A DNA stretch of 52,396 nucleotides from Bacillus sp. AFS006103. Lineage in GTDB: Bacteria; Bacillota; Bacilli; Bacillales; Cytobacillaceae. Below the pieces are notes generated by a model. The model was given only the letters and a program-made list of their open reading frames with translations, was not told where the DNA came from and did no database searches. The DNA lies in the NCBI GenBank assembly GCA_002559145.1, contig NTXX01000021.1, positions 1 through 52,396 of the forward strand, written 5' to 3'. Numbering within the stretch: position 1 is the stretch's first letter; every line of letters starts with the position of its first letter. A program made the position numbers and the translations under genes. Positions 14,016 through 23,415 of the stretch are shown here, one piece after another.

Positions 14016-15116
14016 ATGATCAGAACAGAAGAAATGATATTAAACGTCGGTCCTCAGCATCCAAGTACGCACGGAGTTTTCCGCTTAGTTGTTAAAATTG
14101 ATGGGGAAATCATCACCGAAGCGAAGCCTGTCATCGGATACTTACACCGTGGGACAGAAAAATTAGCCGAAGACCTGCAATATACACAGATTATTCCTTA
14201 TACCGACCGGATGGACTATTTGTCCTCGATGACCAATAACTACATCCTCTGTCATGCCGTTGAAACGATGATGGGGATTGAAATTCCTGAACGAGCTGAT
14301 TTCTTACGCGTGATTGCGATGGAATTGAACCGGATTGCCAGTCACCTCGTGGCCTGGGGTACCTATATCCTTGACCTTGGTGCAACTAGTCCGTTCATTT
14401 ATGCCTTCCGTGACCGCGAAATGATTATCAATATGCTTAACGAATTATCAGGGGCACGCTTGACCTTCAACTATATGCGTGTGGGCGGTGTGAAGTGGGA
14501 TGCACCTGAAGGCTGGATTGAAAAAGTAGGCAGCTTTGTTCCGTACCTGCGCGGCCAGTTGAAAGGCTATCACCAGCTAGTCAGCGGAAATGAAATCTTC
14601 CTTGACCGTGTCAAAGGGGTCGGAAAGTATACAAAAGAAGAGGCGATCCAATATTCGCTAAGCGGACCCAATCTGCGCAGTACCGGCGTGAAATGGGATC
14701 TTCGTAAAGATGAGCCATACTCCGTTTACAATCGTTTTAACTTTGATGTTCCGACTTCAGAGGACGGTGATTGCTTGGCTCGCTACCATTTGCGTCTGCA
14801 AGAAATTGAAGAATCGTTAAAAATTTTGGAACAAGCCGTGGAACAATTTCCAGGCGAAGGCCCGATTATGGCGAAAGTGCCAAAGATCATTAAGGCACCT
14901 AAAGGAGAAGCCTTTGTCCGGATTGAATCACCACGCGGAGAGATTGGCTGCTATATTTACAGCGACGGCAAAAAAGAACCGTACCGCTTAAAGTTTAGAA
15001 GACCATCTTTCTATAACCTGCAAATTCTCCCGAAACTGTTAAAGGGCGAAAATATTGCAAACATGATTGCTATTTTAGGGGCAGTGGATATTGTCCTTGG
15101 GGAGGTTGACGGCTAA
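14016..15116 (+). CDS. nuoD: NADH-quinone oxidoreductase subunit D
   Basis: The protein has 366 residues, the usual size in Bacillaceae. It contains LNVGPQHPSTHGVFRLV near the N-terminus, RMDYLSSMTNN, ERADFLRVIAMELNRIASHLVAWG and the C-terminal DIVLGEVDG. This is the 49-kDa subunit related to NiFe hydrogenase large subunits, and it forms the quinone pocket with NuoB. The stop overlaps the nuoH start by one base (TAATG). Confidence 0.96.
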   Translation: MIRTEEMILNVGPQHPSTHGVFRLVVKIDGEIITEAKPVIGYLHRGTEKLAEDLQYTQIIPYTDRMDYLSSMTNNYILCHAVETMMGIEIPERADFLRVIAMELNRIASHLVAWGTYILDLGATSPFIYAFRDREMIINMLNELSGARLTFNYMRVGGVKWDAPEGWIEKVGSFVPYLRGQLKGYHQLVSGNEIFLDRVKGVGKYTKEEAIQYSLSGPNLRSTGVKWDLRKDEPYSVYNRFNFDVPTSEDGDCLARYHLRLQEIEESLKILEQAVEQFPGEGPIMAKVPKIIKAPKGEAFVRIESPRGEIGCYIYSDGKKEPYRLKFRRPSFYNLQILPKLLKGENIANMIAILGAVDIVLGEVDG

Positions 15117-16120
15117 TGATAGAAGAATTGCTCCAGTCAAGTCCGGGTTGGGCTAACTTTGGGATTTTCTTTTTAATAGGCGTTGTCTTACTTTTATTCG
15201 TATTAGCTTTCGTTTGCTACGCAATTTTGGCAGAGCGGAAGGTATTGGGTTACATGCAGCTGCGCCATGGTCCAAACCAGGTCGGCGGCAAATGGGGACT
15301 CTTACAAACTATCGCAGACGTCCTCAAGCTGTTACTAAAAGAGGACATCATTCCAAAAGCAGCTGACAAGCCATTATTTATCATTGCACCAGTCATCGCC
15401 TTCGCACCATCCTTTTTGGTCTTAGCGACGATACCATTCACAGACGCCTTTCAGTTTGCGGATATAGGCGTTGGCTTACTTTATTATATTGCCGTTAGCG
15501 GATTAACCACCTTCGGCATGCTTCTTGGCGGCTGGGCCTCGAATAACAAGTACGCCCTTCTAGGAGGCATGCGTGCATCAGCCCAGATGATTTCCTACGA
15601 AATCCCGTTAGTTATGTCGGTGCTAGGTGTCATTCTTCTAACAGGAAGCTTAAATCTTAATGATATGGTCGAAGCACAAAAGCACGGCTGGTTCATCATC
15701 CTGCAACCAATTGGCTTTGTTGTCTTCTTCATCGCATCGATTGCCGAATTAAACCGGACACCATTTGACCTGCCGGAATCGGAAAACGAACTAGTCGCTG
15801 GATACCACGTAGAATATTCCGGATTCCGCTGGGCTTTCTTTATGCTCTCTGAATATGTGTATTTATTCGCAATGTCCGCCCTAATTACAGTTGTCTTCCT
15901 AGGCGGATGGCTCGCACCAATCAGCTTCCTGGACTTTATCCCAGGTGCCGTATGGTTCTCGCTAAAGTTTTGTGTCGTTGTCTTTGTCTATATCTGGCTA
16001 CGGGCAACACTACCGCGTTTCCGCGCCGACAAGTTGATGGAGTTTGGCTGGAAAGTCCTCCTGCCAATCGCCTTAGCGAATATATTCTTAACAGCATTAA
16101 TTAAATCGTTATTCTTTTAA
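15116..16120 (+). CDS. nuoH: NADH-quinone oxidoreductase subunit H
   Basis: The protein has 334 residues with eight or so membrane helices. Signatures are ILAERKVLGYMQLRHGPNQVG, LGGMRASAQMISYEIPL and AELNRTPFDLPESENELVAGYHVEYSG. NuoH/ND1 forms the entry of the quinone channel and links redox to proton pumping. After it comes a 58-nt gap with a 13-bp repeat before nuoI. Confidence 0.96.
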   Translation: MIEELLQSSPGWANFGIFFLIGVVLLLFVLAFVCYAILAERKVLGYMQLRHGPNQVGGKWGLLQTIADVLKLLLKEDIIPKAADKPLFIIAPVIAFAPSFLVLATIPFTDAFQFADIGVGLLYYIAVSGLTTFGMLLGGWASNNKYALLGGMRASAQMISYEIPLVMSVLGVILLTGSLNLNDMVEAQKHGWFIILQPIGFVVFFIASIAELNRTPFDLPESENELVAGYHVEYSGFRWAFFMLSEYVYLFAMSALITVVFLGGWLAPISFLDFIPGAVWFSLKFCVVVFVYIWLRATLPRFRADKLMEFGWKVLLPIALANIFLTALIKSLFF

Positions 16121-16129
16121 AAAATTTAT

Positions 16130-16142
16130 GGTGCCTGACACC
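16130..16142 (+). repeat. GGTGCCTGACACC repeat between nuoH and nuoI
   Basis: An exact 13-mer copy 10 nt after the nuoH stop. With flanking bases (ATGGT ... ACCAT) it could extend into a longer, imperfect hairpin. Confidence 0.85.
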
Positions 16143-16178
16143 AAAAACCATCTTTAAAACGTAAAAGGGGTGAAAAAC

Positions 16179-16598
16179 GTGCTTGGATTAGCAAAAGGCT
16201 TGAAATATACCCTGAAAAACTTGACGAAGGAAAAGGTTACGTACGATTATCCGAACAAGCCGCTTCCACTGCCAGACCGGTTCCGCGGAATTCAAAAGTT
16301 TTATCCGGAGAAATGTATTGTATGTAATCAGTGCATGAATATCTGTCCGACCGATTGTATTAATTTAACGGGCAAGAAACATCCGGATCCAACGAAAAAA
16401 GGAAAAATCATCGATACCTATGATATCAACTTTGAGATTTGCATCCTTTGTGACTTATGTACAGAGGTATGCCCGACCGAAGCGATTATCATGACGAATA
16501 ACTTCGAGCTCGCTGAATACAGCCGTGACATGTTATTTAAAAACCTAGAATGGTTAGATGAAAACGACGAAAACATACGGCAGGTGAATAAACCATGA
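16179..16598 (+). CDS. nuoI: NADH-quinone oxidoreductase subunit I (two 4Fe-4S clusters)
   Basis: The protein has 139 residues. Two ferredoxin motifs are present, CIVCNQCMNICP and CILCDLCTEVCP, carrying clusters N6a and N6b of the connecting arm. Of two in-frame GTG codons, the one at 16179 is chosen because AAAAGGGG ends 8 nt upstream, while the GTG at 16170 overlaps that site. The stop overlaps nuoJ by 4 nt. Confidence 0.95.
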   Translation: MLGLAKGLKYTLKNLTKEKVTYDYPNKPLPLPDRFRGIQKFYPEKCIVCNQCMNICPTDCINLTGKKHPDPTKKGKIIDTYDINFEICILCDLCTEVCPTEAIIMTNNFELAEYSRDMLFKNLEWLDENDENIRQVNKP

Positions 16599-17113
16599 CC
16601 TTTTCAGGCGAATTCCTCGCTTTTATGGGAATCGCACTTGTTGCCATTATCGGCGGTGTGCTTCTTTTAAACCTTACCAAGGTGGTTCATATGGTCGTTT
16701 CGCTGATCTTCACCTTTGTCGCCATCGCTGGACTTTACGTTCTGCTGTCAGCTGAATTTGTGGCTGCCGTGCAAATCTTAATCTATTCAGGTGCGATTAC
16801 CATCATTATGCTCTTTGGAATCATGTTAACGAAGCATGATGATGAACATGAACCAAAAACAGGCAAATGGCGGAAAATCCTCGTCTTTTTGGGGGTTCTC
16901 GGCTTTGCGGCTGCGGTTTACCTTGGCATTTACAATTTCAATATCGAACAGGTTCCGACCACCCTGCATGAGAATAACACGATGCAAATTGGTAAAGCAC
17001 TTTACTCAAAATACATCATACCGTTTGAGTTAACGTCAGTTTTACTATTAGTCGCCCTTGTCGGTTCAATTATCTTAGCGAAAAATGAGAAGAAGGAGGC
17101 GGACGATCAATGA
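16595..17113 (+). CDS. nuoJ: NADH-quinone oxidoreductase subunit J
   Basis: The protein has 172 residues with five membrane helices. The ND6-type signature [23 protein letters not shown] is clear. It is part of the proton-translocating membrane arm. ATGA overlaps occur at both ends (with nuoI and nuoK), so translation is coupled. Confidence 0.95.
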   Translation: MTFSGEFLAFMGIALVAIIGGVLLLNLTKVVHMVVSLIFTFVAIAGLYVLLSAEFVAAVQILIYSGAITIIMLFGIMLTKHDDEHEPKTGKWRKILVFLGVLGFAAAVYLGIYNFNIEQVPTTLHENNTMQIGKALYSKYIIPFELTSVLLLVALVGSIILAKNEKKEADDQ

Positions 17114-17424
17114 GTTCTGTTCCCGCTTCAGCCTTCCTGGCACTTGCACTGATCTTGTTTTGCATCGGCTTATACGGTGCGCTAACGAAAAGAAACACGG
17201 TTATTGTCCTCATTTCGATTGAATTAATGCTGAACGCTGTCAATATTAATCTCGTAACCTTCAGCAAATATGGAATGGCACCGTCGATTACCGGCCAAAT
17301 CTTCGCCCTGTTCGCAATCAGCGTTGCAGCGGCTGAAGCAGCTGTTGGCCTAGCAGTCTTAATTTCACTTTACCGTGCTAGAAAGACCGTCAATATCGAC
17401 GAAATGGACACATTGAAAAACTAA
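17110..17424 (+). CDS. nuoK: NADH-quinone oxidoreductase subunit K
   Basis: The protein has 104 residues and three membrane helices. The ND4L signature is visible with the two conserved Glu residues, in [16 protein letters not shown] and [11 protein letters not shown], which line the proton path. The gene overlaps nuoJ by 4 nt and is followed by a 79-nt gap containing a stable hairpin. Confidence 0.95.
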   Translation: MSSVPASAFLALALILFCIGLYGALTKRNTVIVLISIELMLNAVNINLVTFSKYGMAPSITGQIFALFAISVAAAEAAVGLAVLISLYRARKTVNIDEMDTLKN

Positions 17425-17460
17425 CATAAAGACTTTTATAAAATAACTTTCGACAAAACT

Positions 17461-17483
17461 CGGGTGGTGCCTGTCACCGCCCG
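17461..17483 (+). repeat. Hairpin with variant 13-mer between nuoK and nuoL
   Basis: CGGGTGGTG and CACCGCCCG pair as a 9-bp stem (one G-U) around a 5-nt loop. The centre is GGTGCCTGTCACC, a one-base variant of the window's 13-mer. It ends 20 nt before the nuoL start codon and has no T tract, so it is not a terminator. Confidence 0.75.
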
Positions 17484-17503
17484 TGTCTAAGGGGATAGTG
17501 ATA

Positions 17504-19375
17504 ATGATGGAGAATGCATGGCTCATACCGCTTTTCCCGCTATTATCGTTTTTGATCCTTCTTCTTTTCGGGAAGCGACTGAAAGAGGCGAGTGCTTATG
17601 TGGGGATTCTTCTCACACTGGCATCGCTTGTCTACTCGATTTTGGTATTATTCGAGCGCTTTTCTGAGCCAACCTTCATTACGAAATTTGATTGGCTCAC
17701 GATAGGAGATATGCATCTAACAGCGGGCTTTGAAGTGAATCAATTAAATGCATTAATGCTGTTTATCGTATCGCTCGTAAGTTTCTTAGTACATACCTAC
17801 TCCAAGGGTTATATGCAAGGGGACGAGCGGTTTCCAGTATTCTATGCCTATTTAGGACTGTTTACGTTTGCAATGCTTGGTCTGGTTATTTCACCAAACC
17901 TACTGCAAACCTATATTTTCTGGGAACTTGTCGGTGTCGGTTCCTTCCTATTAATCGGTTTTTATTTTTACAAAGACGAAGCGAAGGCTGCCGCGAAAAA
18001 AGCATTCATTATGACCCGTATCGGGGATGTAGGCTTATTTATCGGTATGATTCTGCTATTCTGGGAAACCAAAAGCTTCGAATATAGCGAAATTTTCGCA
18101 AGCATTGATGCCGGTGCGGTGTCAGGCACCATGATTACGTTGACCGCCATTCTCATCTTTATCGGGGCCGTTGGTAAGTCGGGTCAGTTCCCGCTTCATA
18201 CGTGGCTTCCGGATGCGATGGAAGGTCCGACGCCTGTTTCGGCGTTAATCCACGCCGCTACAATGGTTGCTGCCGGGGTTTACTTAGTTGCAGCACTGTT
18301 TCCGCTGTTCGCAGCGAGCAAAACCGCCCTTCTAACGATTGCCGTGATTGGCGCGTTTACTGCAATTTTTGCTGCCAGCATTGGTCTTGTACAAACAGAT
18401 ATCAAACGCGTTCTCGCATATTCAACGGTCTCACAGCTTGGCTATATGATGCTTGCTTTAGGGTCGGCAGGCTATGTTGCTGGAGTGTTCCACCTGATGA
18501 CACACGCTTTCTTTAAGGCGCTTCTATTCTTAGCAGCCGGTTCTGTCATCCACGCGGTACATACACAGAACATCGAGGAAATGGGCGGTCTTTGGAAAAA
18601 GCTCAAACTAACTGGACCATTATTCTTAATCGGAACACTTGCGATCAGCGGTGTCCCAGGTCTTTCTGGATTCTTCTCAAAAGATGAAATTTTAGCAGCG
18701 GCATGGGAAGGCGGACATCCAATCCTTTTCTTGCTCGCACTTGCGGCTGCATTTATGACCGCCTTCTATATGTTCCGTTTGTTCTTCATGGTATTTACTG
18801 GTGAAGCACGCGGAGAACAGAAGCATGTACATGAATCACCAGCTAACATGACCTACCCGATGATTCTCCTCGGCGTTCTGGCGATTGTTGCCGGTTATGT
18901 GAATACACCATGGTTTGGAACGTTCCTTGGCGACTGGCTCGTTGATGGAAACGAAGCACTAGCGCACCATGGTCACGCCGAAGGTCCAGGATGGATCATG
19001 ATTGCTGCAACGGTTGTTTCCTTAGCGGGGATCTACCTTGCGTACTTGATGTACAGCAAGCGTTCGCTCAAGCGCAACTGGTTAAGCGGCACGGGTGATA
19101 CATTGCACACGATTTTAACGAACAAATATTACGTTGACGAGTTTTATCAAATGACTGTCGTCGCGTTCACAAAAGGACTCAGTTACTTCTTACGCTTCAT
19201 TGATGTCTTCCTTGTTGGCGGACTTGTCAAGGGCGTAGTCGGAATTGTCCAAGGTCTTGGTGCAGCAGGCTCAAGGCTGCAATCCGGACAGGTTCAAACG
19301 TACGGTGCCGTCGCCTTTATTGGACTTGCGGTACTCGTTGTCATCTTTGCATTAACAGGGGGGTACTTACGATGA
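17504..19375 (+). CDS. nuoL: NADH-quinone oxidoreductase subunit L
   Basis: The protein has 623 residues from the ATG at 17504, placed by AAGGGGA 8 nt upstream. It is an antiporter-like proton-pumping subunit with about 16 helices. Signatures are FWELVGVGSFLLIGFYF, GKSGQFPLHTWLPDAMEGPTPVSALIHAATMV and the C-terminal lateral-helix region. The 13-mer GGTGTCAGGCACC occurs in frame at 18118-18130, encoding AVSGT in a loop. The stop overlaps nuoM by 4 nt. Confidence 0.96.
   Translation: MMENAWLIPLFPLLSFLILLLFGKRLKEASAYVGILLTLASLVYSILVLFERFSEPTFITKFDWLTIGDMHLTAGFEVNQLNALMLFIVSLVSFLVHTYSKGYMQGDERFPVFYAYLGLFTFAMLGLVISPNLLQTYIFWELVGVGSFLLIGFYFYKDEAKAAAKKAFIMTRIGDVGLFIGMILLFWETKSFEYSEIFASIDAGAVSGTMITLTAILIFIGAVGKSGQFPLHTWLPDAMEGPTPVSALIHAATMVAAGVYLVAALFPLFAASKTALLTIAVIGAFTAIFAASIGLVQTDIKRVLAYSTVSQLGYMMLALGSAGYVAGVFHLMTHAFFKALLFLAAGSVIHAVHTQNIEEMGGLWKKLKLTGPLFLIGTLAISGVPGLSGFFSKDEILAAAWEGGHPILFLLALAAAFMTAFYMFRLFFMVFTGEARGEQKHVHESPANMTYPMILLGVLAIVAGYVNTPWFGTFLGDWLVDGNEALAHHGHAEGPGWIMIAATVVSLAGIYLAYLMYSKRSLKRNWLSGTGDTLHTILTNKYYVDEFYQMTVVAFTKGLSYFLRFIDVFLVGGLVKGVVGIVQGLGAAGSRLQSGQVQTYGAVAFIGLAVLVVIFALTGGYLR
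18118..18130 (-). repeat. GGTGCCTGACACC repeat inside the nuoL coding sequence
   Basis: An exact copy in reverse orientation, read in frame as part of AVSGTM without disturbing the gene. Confidence 0.8.
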
Positions 19376-20883
19376 ATTTAACAGCTGTTCTTTCAATCCT
19401 AGTATTCTCCCCTTTACTAGGTATCGTGGTTTTGGCGCTTATGCCGAAATCAGCAGAAAAAGCGATTAAAGCGGTTGGCTTTCTAGCCACGCTGCCGGCC
19501 TTGCTGCTGGCACTTGCGGCTTATCTTCATTATCAATTTGGCAAGGATTTAGCTGACTTTTCGGTGTCGGTGCCATGGATTCAATTCCGCGGCATGGCCG
19601 GTGTCGACGAGCCCTTCTTCTCTGTCAATTATGAACTTGCCTTAGGCGGCTTCCAGCTCTTGCTGGTCGTCCTTACAGCGGTTGTTGCGACACTGTCCGC
19701 GCTTGCGGCGGCGAAGTTTGTGAAAAAGGAATGGAAAGGCTATTTCATGCTCTTCCTTCTCTTAGAAATCGGTATGCTCGGCGTATTTACAGCCGAAAAC
19801 TTAATTCTGTTCTTCATCTTCTTTGAAATCACGCTCATTCCGACCTTCTTCTTAATCGGAAAATGGGGTTATTTTGAAAAAGAAAAAGCAGCCTACAGCT
19901 TCTTAATTTATAACGGCTTGGGTTCTGCTGTCCTACTGATCGTCATTATGATTCTGTTTGCAAAAACAGGCACAACCAATATTGATACACTTGTTCAAAT
20001 CATGGCTGACCCAAGTGCGCCGCTCTCCGGCGACTTAAAGCTTGGCTTGTTCATTGCACTATTAATTGCCTTTGGTGTAAAATTACCAATTTTCCCATTA
20101 CACAGCTGGATGTTAAAGGTGCACGTTCAAGCACCGCCATCGGTTGTTATGATCCACTCCGGGATTCTCCTGAAGATTGGTGCGTACGGATTAATCCGTT
20201 TCGGAATGGGTATTTTTCCCGAGCAATTTAAGACTCTTGCGACGCTAATTGCTGTCCTTGGAGTGATCAATCTTCTTTACGGGGCGTTTCTAGCGTTCAT
20301 TCAAACCGATTTTAAAATGGTTTTAGCTTATTCATCCATTTCTCATATGGGTATCGTGTTAATCGGACTTGCAGCGATGAATGAGGCTGGGGTTCAAGGG
20401 GCAATTTTCCAAGTGATTTCACACGGATTGATTTCCGCGCTGTTGTTCTTCTTGGTAGGTATCCTTTATGAACGCACCGATACGTCGCTCATTGAAAATT
20501 TGGGCGGAATGGCGAAGGGTATGCCGATTGCTGCGGGCTTCTTGCTTGCTGCAGGGATGGCGTCGCTTGGCTTGCCTGGGATGTCCGGATTTGTGAGTGA
20601 GTTTATGGCGTTCCTTGGTCTGTTCAAAGAAATGCCGTGGATTGCCGCGGTTGGTACCATCGGAATTATCATGACGGCGGCTTACTTGCTGCGCGCGGTG
20701 TTAGGCATCACGTATGGCAAGTCGCATCGTGAATTTACCGGTGTCCTTGACTTGAAAGGCGTGGAATTCGTGCCAGTGGTTATTTTGATGTTGTTAATCG
20801 TGTTAATTGGTGTTTACCCAAGTGTCCTCAGCGCACCTTTAAAAGCTACACTTGATACCATCATGCTAGGGATAGGAGGGTGA
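19372..20883 (+). CDS. nuoM: NADH-quinone oxidoreductase subunit M
   Basis: The protein has 503 residues and is an antiporter-like subunit. Conserved segments are LFFIFFEITLIPTFFLIGKWG with the key Glu, KLPIFPLHSWMLKVHVQAPPSVVMIHSGILLKIGAYG, and VLAYSSISHMG. The gene starts by a 4-nt overlap with nuoL and ends 6 nt before nuoN. Confidence 0.96.
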   Translation: MNLTAVLSILVFSPLLGIVVLALMPKSAEKAIKAVGFLATLPALLLALAAYLHYQFGKDLADFSVSVPWIQFRGMAGVDEPFFSVNYELALGGFQLLLVVLTAVVATLSALAAAKFVKKEWKGYFMLFLLLEIGMLGVFTAENLILFFIFFEITLIPTFFLIGKWGYFEKEKAAYSFLIYNGLGSAVLLIVIMILFAKTGTTNIDTLVQIMADPSAPLSGDLKLGLFIALLIAFGVKLPIFPLHSWMLKVHVQAPPSVVMIHSGILLKIGAYGLIRFGMGIFPEQFKTLATLIAVLGVINLLYGAFLAFIQTDFKMVLAYSSISHMGIVLIGLAAMNEAGVQGAIFQVISHGLISALLFFLVGILYERTDTSLIENLGGMAKGMPIAAGFLLAAGMASLGLPGMSGFVSEFMAFLGLFKEMPWIAAVGTIGIIMTAAYLLRAVLGITYGKSHREFTGVLDLKGVEFVPVVILMLLIVLIGVYPSVLSAPLKATLDTIMLGIGG

Positions 20884-20889
20884 TGAAGG

Positions 20890-22401
20890 ATGAGTCTTAG
20901 TACCTTGGAGCAATTTAATTGGAGCGCGATGACGCCGGAGTTCATCATCCTTGGTGTGTCTGCACTTCTTACACTTTTAGATTTATTTATGCCGAAAAAT
21001 TTGGATCGAAAAATTCTCGGCTGGATCGGAATTGCGGCGATTTTAGCTGCGATTGTTTCCGTGCTTGGCATGGTCGGCGGACCTGTGACATCGATCTTGG
21101 ATAATTCGTTCCGCTTAGATAGTTTCGCAATGGCCTTTAAATTATTGCTTCTTGCCGGTTCGGGTCTGGTCTTATTCTTGGCCGTCAGCTACAAGGCAAA
21201 GGATGGCTTGGAGGAATATCACGGCGAGTTCTATTATTTGTTCTTATCGGCTTTGCTTGGTGCAATGATTATGACATCAAGCGGCGATTTAATTACGTTA
21301 TTTATCGGTTTGGAATTGTTAACTGTGTCTTCTTATATTTTAGCGGGTATCCGCAAATACAATTTAGAGTCGAACGAGTCGGCGATGAAATACGTCATTA
21401 ATGGCGGGATTTCGACTGCGATTACTTTGTTTGGGATGAGCTATGTGTATGGTTTAACAGGCTCAACGAACCTGATTGAAATTGCCGGTCGGTTGTCATC
21501 GGTTTCGGATGGCCAACAAGCCTATTTGTTAACTTTGGCCTTCTTGATTGTCTTTGTTGGGTTATCCTTTAAACTGGCTGCGGCGCCGTTCCACATGTGG
21601 GCACCTGATGTTTACCAGGGCGCGCCAACACCGGTTACTGCTTTCTTGAGTGTCGTTTCAAAAACAGCTGGCTTTGTGATTGTGCTCCGCATTTTGTTAA
21701 CGGTATTTGGCTCTGCGGCATCGGTCGGGGATCCAAGTAAGCCGATTTTGCTGGAGATGCAGGACTATCTCGCCTTTATCGCTGGGGCAACGATGATCAT
21801 CGGAAACGTGGTCGCGCTTCGCCAGTCGAATATTAAACGGATGTTTGCTTACTCAAGTATCGCTCATGCTGGTTATATCTTAGTGGCGTTCACTTCGCTT
21901 AGCTCGAATATGTTTTATTCAATATGGTTCTACCTGCTCGCGTATATGTTGATGAACCTTGGTGCCTTTGCCGTCATTCAAGTGGTGTCGGAAAAGACTG
22001 GCTCAACAAAGATTGCAGATTTCGCAGGATTGTATCGGCGTTCGCCGGTGTTAGCCGTTGTCATGGGAATCTTGCTTGTTTCGTTAGCAGGTTTTCCGGG
22101 TACCGCAGGCTTCATTGGAAAATTAAACATCTTTATCGGAACGTTCTATGGAACGCCGCATTATGTCCTCGCATCTGTGATGATTGCGACAACGGTCGTT
22201 TCGTACTTCTATTATTTCGGCGTGATGACGCAAATGTTCTTCCGTCCGGCAAGTGATGACAGCAAGTTCAATCTTCCATTCGGAATCATTGTCGTGTTGA
22301 TCGTTGCTGTGCTTGGATCGATTCTGTTTGGAATTATGCCAAATATCGCGTTCGATTTTATGCAAAATAACCTGGATATTCTAGCAGACTTTTTCAGCTA
22401 G
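20890..22401 (+). CDS. nuoN: NADH-quinone oxidoreductase subunit N
   Basis: The protein has 503 residues and is the third antiporter-like subunit. It has FIGLELLTVSSYILAGIRKYNLESNESAMKY, FKLAAAPFHMWAPDVYQGAPTPVTAFLS and MFAYSSIAHAGY. It is the last gene of the operon. No nuoE, nuoF or nuoG follows, so the complex lacks the NADH-oxidising module, as known for other Bacillaceae. Confidence 0.96.
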   Translation: MSLSTLEQFNWSAMTPEFIILGVSALLTLLDLFMPKNLDRKILGWIGIAAILAAIVSVLGMVGGPVTSILDNSFRLDSFAMAFKLLLLAGSGLVLFLAVSYKAKDGLEEYHGEFYYLFLSALLGAMIMTSSGDLITLFIGLELLTVSSYILAGIRKYNLESNESAMKYVINGGISTAITLFGMSYVYGLTGSTNLIEIAGRLSSVSDGQQAYLLTLAFLIVFVGLSFKLAAAPFHMWAPDVYQGAPTPVTAFLSVVSKTAGFVIVLRILLTVFGSAASVGDPSKPILLEMQDYLAFIAGATMIIGNVVALRQSNIKRMFAYSSIAHAGYILVAFTSLSSNMFYSIWFYLLAYMLMNLGAFAVIQVVSEKTGSTKIADFAGLYRRSPVLAVVMGILLVSLAGFPGTAGFIGKLNIFIGTFYGTPHYVLASVMIATTVVSYFYYFGVMTQMFFRPASDDSKFNLPFGIIVVLIVAVLGSILFGIMPNIAFDFMQNNLDILADFFS

Positions 22402-22469
22402 TCAGTAACGTGGATGCAGGCTGCTTTGGGGAAGGCGGCTGGTCAAATTAAAGGGGTTTTATACAGGGA

Positions 22470-22503
22470 GAAGAGGAGGTTGGGGGACCTCTTCTTTTTT
22501 TTA
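22470..22503 (+). terminator. Terminator of the nuo operon
   Basis: A GAAGAGG / CCTCTTC stem is followed by nine or more T residues, 65 nt after the nuoN stop. Confidence 0.88.
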
Positions 22504-22545
22504 TATAAAAAAGCTGCAGGCAACGTGATCGTTGCTGCAGCTTGC
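22503..22545 (-). terminator. Terminator for the leftward stress genes
   Basis: Read on the minus strand, AAGCTGCAGCAACG pairs with CGTTGCCTGCAGCTT and is followed by a T-rich tract. It lies just beyond the stop of the Gly-zipper gene and faces the nuo terminator. Confidence 0.85.
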
Positions 22546-22557
22546 TTGTATCTTTCA

Positions 22558-23118
22558 TTAGAATTTGTTACTCAAGGCTGGATTTCGATCTCTAATTGTT
22601 TCGAATCTCTCATCTTCTTTATCAGCAGTGGGTTCCACATCTACAGGAATATCTTTCTCCATACCCCCGGCAGAAACGTCACGTTTATTGACTAGGACTA
22701 AGATCTTTCCTTCTTCAACAGACTTCCCATAAGACTTGGCGTCATCGTCTGGAATTCCAAGTCCAATCAGAGCACCGGTTAATCCGCCTAAACCTGCGCC
22801 AGTTAATGCACCCATGATGCTTGCAGCAATCGGACCTGCGGCAACGATTGGACCTATTCCCGGTATCGCAAGCGCGCCCAATCCAGCTAATAGTCCAGTT
22901 GCCCCGCCAAGTGCTCCGCCAGTGATCGCGCCGGTAGCGGCGGTATCTTCGGCTGCAGTACCTGTCTCCTCGGTGATGGAATCAACATGTTGATGATCCT
23001 TACCGATTACACTGATTTCTGACTTATCATAGCCCCATTTTATTAAATCCTCAATCGCTGCGATCGCTTCTTGTTCGGATTGATAGACACCTACAATATT
23101 TTTTCCATGCTTGTCCAT
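22558..23118 (-). CDS. General stress protein: YflT-like N-terminal domain plus glycine-zipper membrane segment
   Basis: The protein has 186 residues. Residues about 7-45 (KNIVGVYQSEQEAIAAIEDLIKWGYDKSEISVIGKD) match the YflT/general-stress-17M N-terminal domain. Residues about 60-125 are Gly/Ala-rich (GGALGGATGLLAGLGALAIPGIGPI and following), a glycine-zipper hairpin likely to insert in the membrane. The tail is charged. It is the last of a leftward cluster with csbD and a lipoprotein gene. GGAGGAGAAGG precedes the ATG. I found no convincing promoter of its own, so it may be transcribed with the upstream genes. The molecular function is unknown. Confidence 0.85.
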   Translation of the reverse strand: MDKHGKNIVGVYQSEQEAIAAIEDLIKWGYDKSEISVIGKDHQHVDSITEETGTAAEDTAATGAITGGALGGATGLLAGLGALAIPGIGPIVAAGPIAASIMGALTGAGLGGLTGALIGLGIPDDDAKSYGKSVEEGKILVLVNKRDVSAGGMEKDIPVDVEPTADKEDERFETIRDRNPALSNKF

Positions 23119-23221
23119 TCCTTCTCCTCCTCTTACTTAATTTTTGAGCGTTTTATAAAAAAGTATTTTACTAGTTTCATCAATATGATACCGACAACTT
23201 TCAATAGTATTCCTTTTACTC

Positions 23222-23389
23222 TCACGATAACCGATCTTTTACTTCGCCAACGCCTTCTTTTACTTTACCCTTTGCCTTATCCATTTTTCCCTCTGCTACC
23301 TTTGAATCATCATCTGTTAAACGACCCCATTGCTCTTTAGCTTCACCTTTTACTTGATCTACATTACCTGACAATTTATCTTTATTCAT
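23222..23389 (-). CDS. CsbD-family stress protein
   Basis: The protein has 55 residues. The sequence (MNKDKLSGNVDQVKGEAKEQWGRLTDDD, then AEGKMDKAKGKVKEGVGEVKDRLS) is the hydrophilic, Lys/Glu/Gly-rich CsbD pattern. CsbD of B. subtilis is a sigma-B-controlled stress protein whose biochemical role is unknown. AGGAGG lies upstream of the ATG. It lies 26 nt downstream of the lipoprotein gene on the same strand, so cotranscription is likely. Confidence 0.9.
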   Translation of the reverse strand: MNKDKLSGNVDQVKGEAKEQWGRLTDDDSKVAEGKMDKAKGKVKEGVGEVKDRLS

Positions 23390-23415
23390 TGTGTTTAGCC
23401 TCCTATAATTATTTA

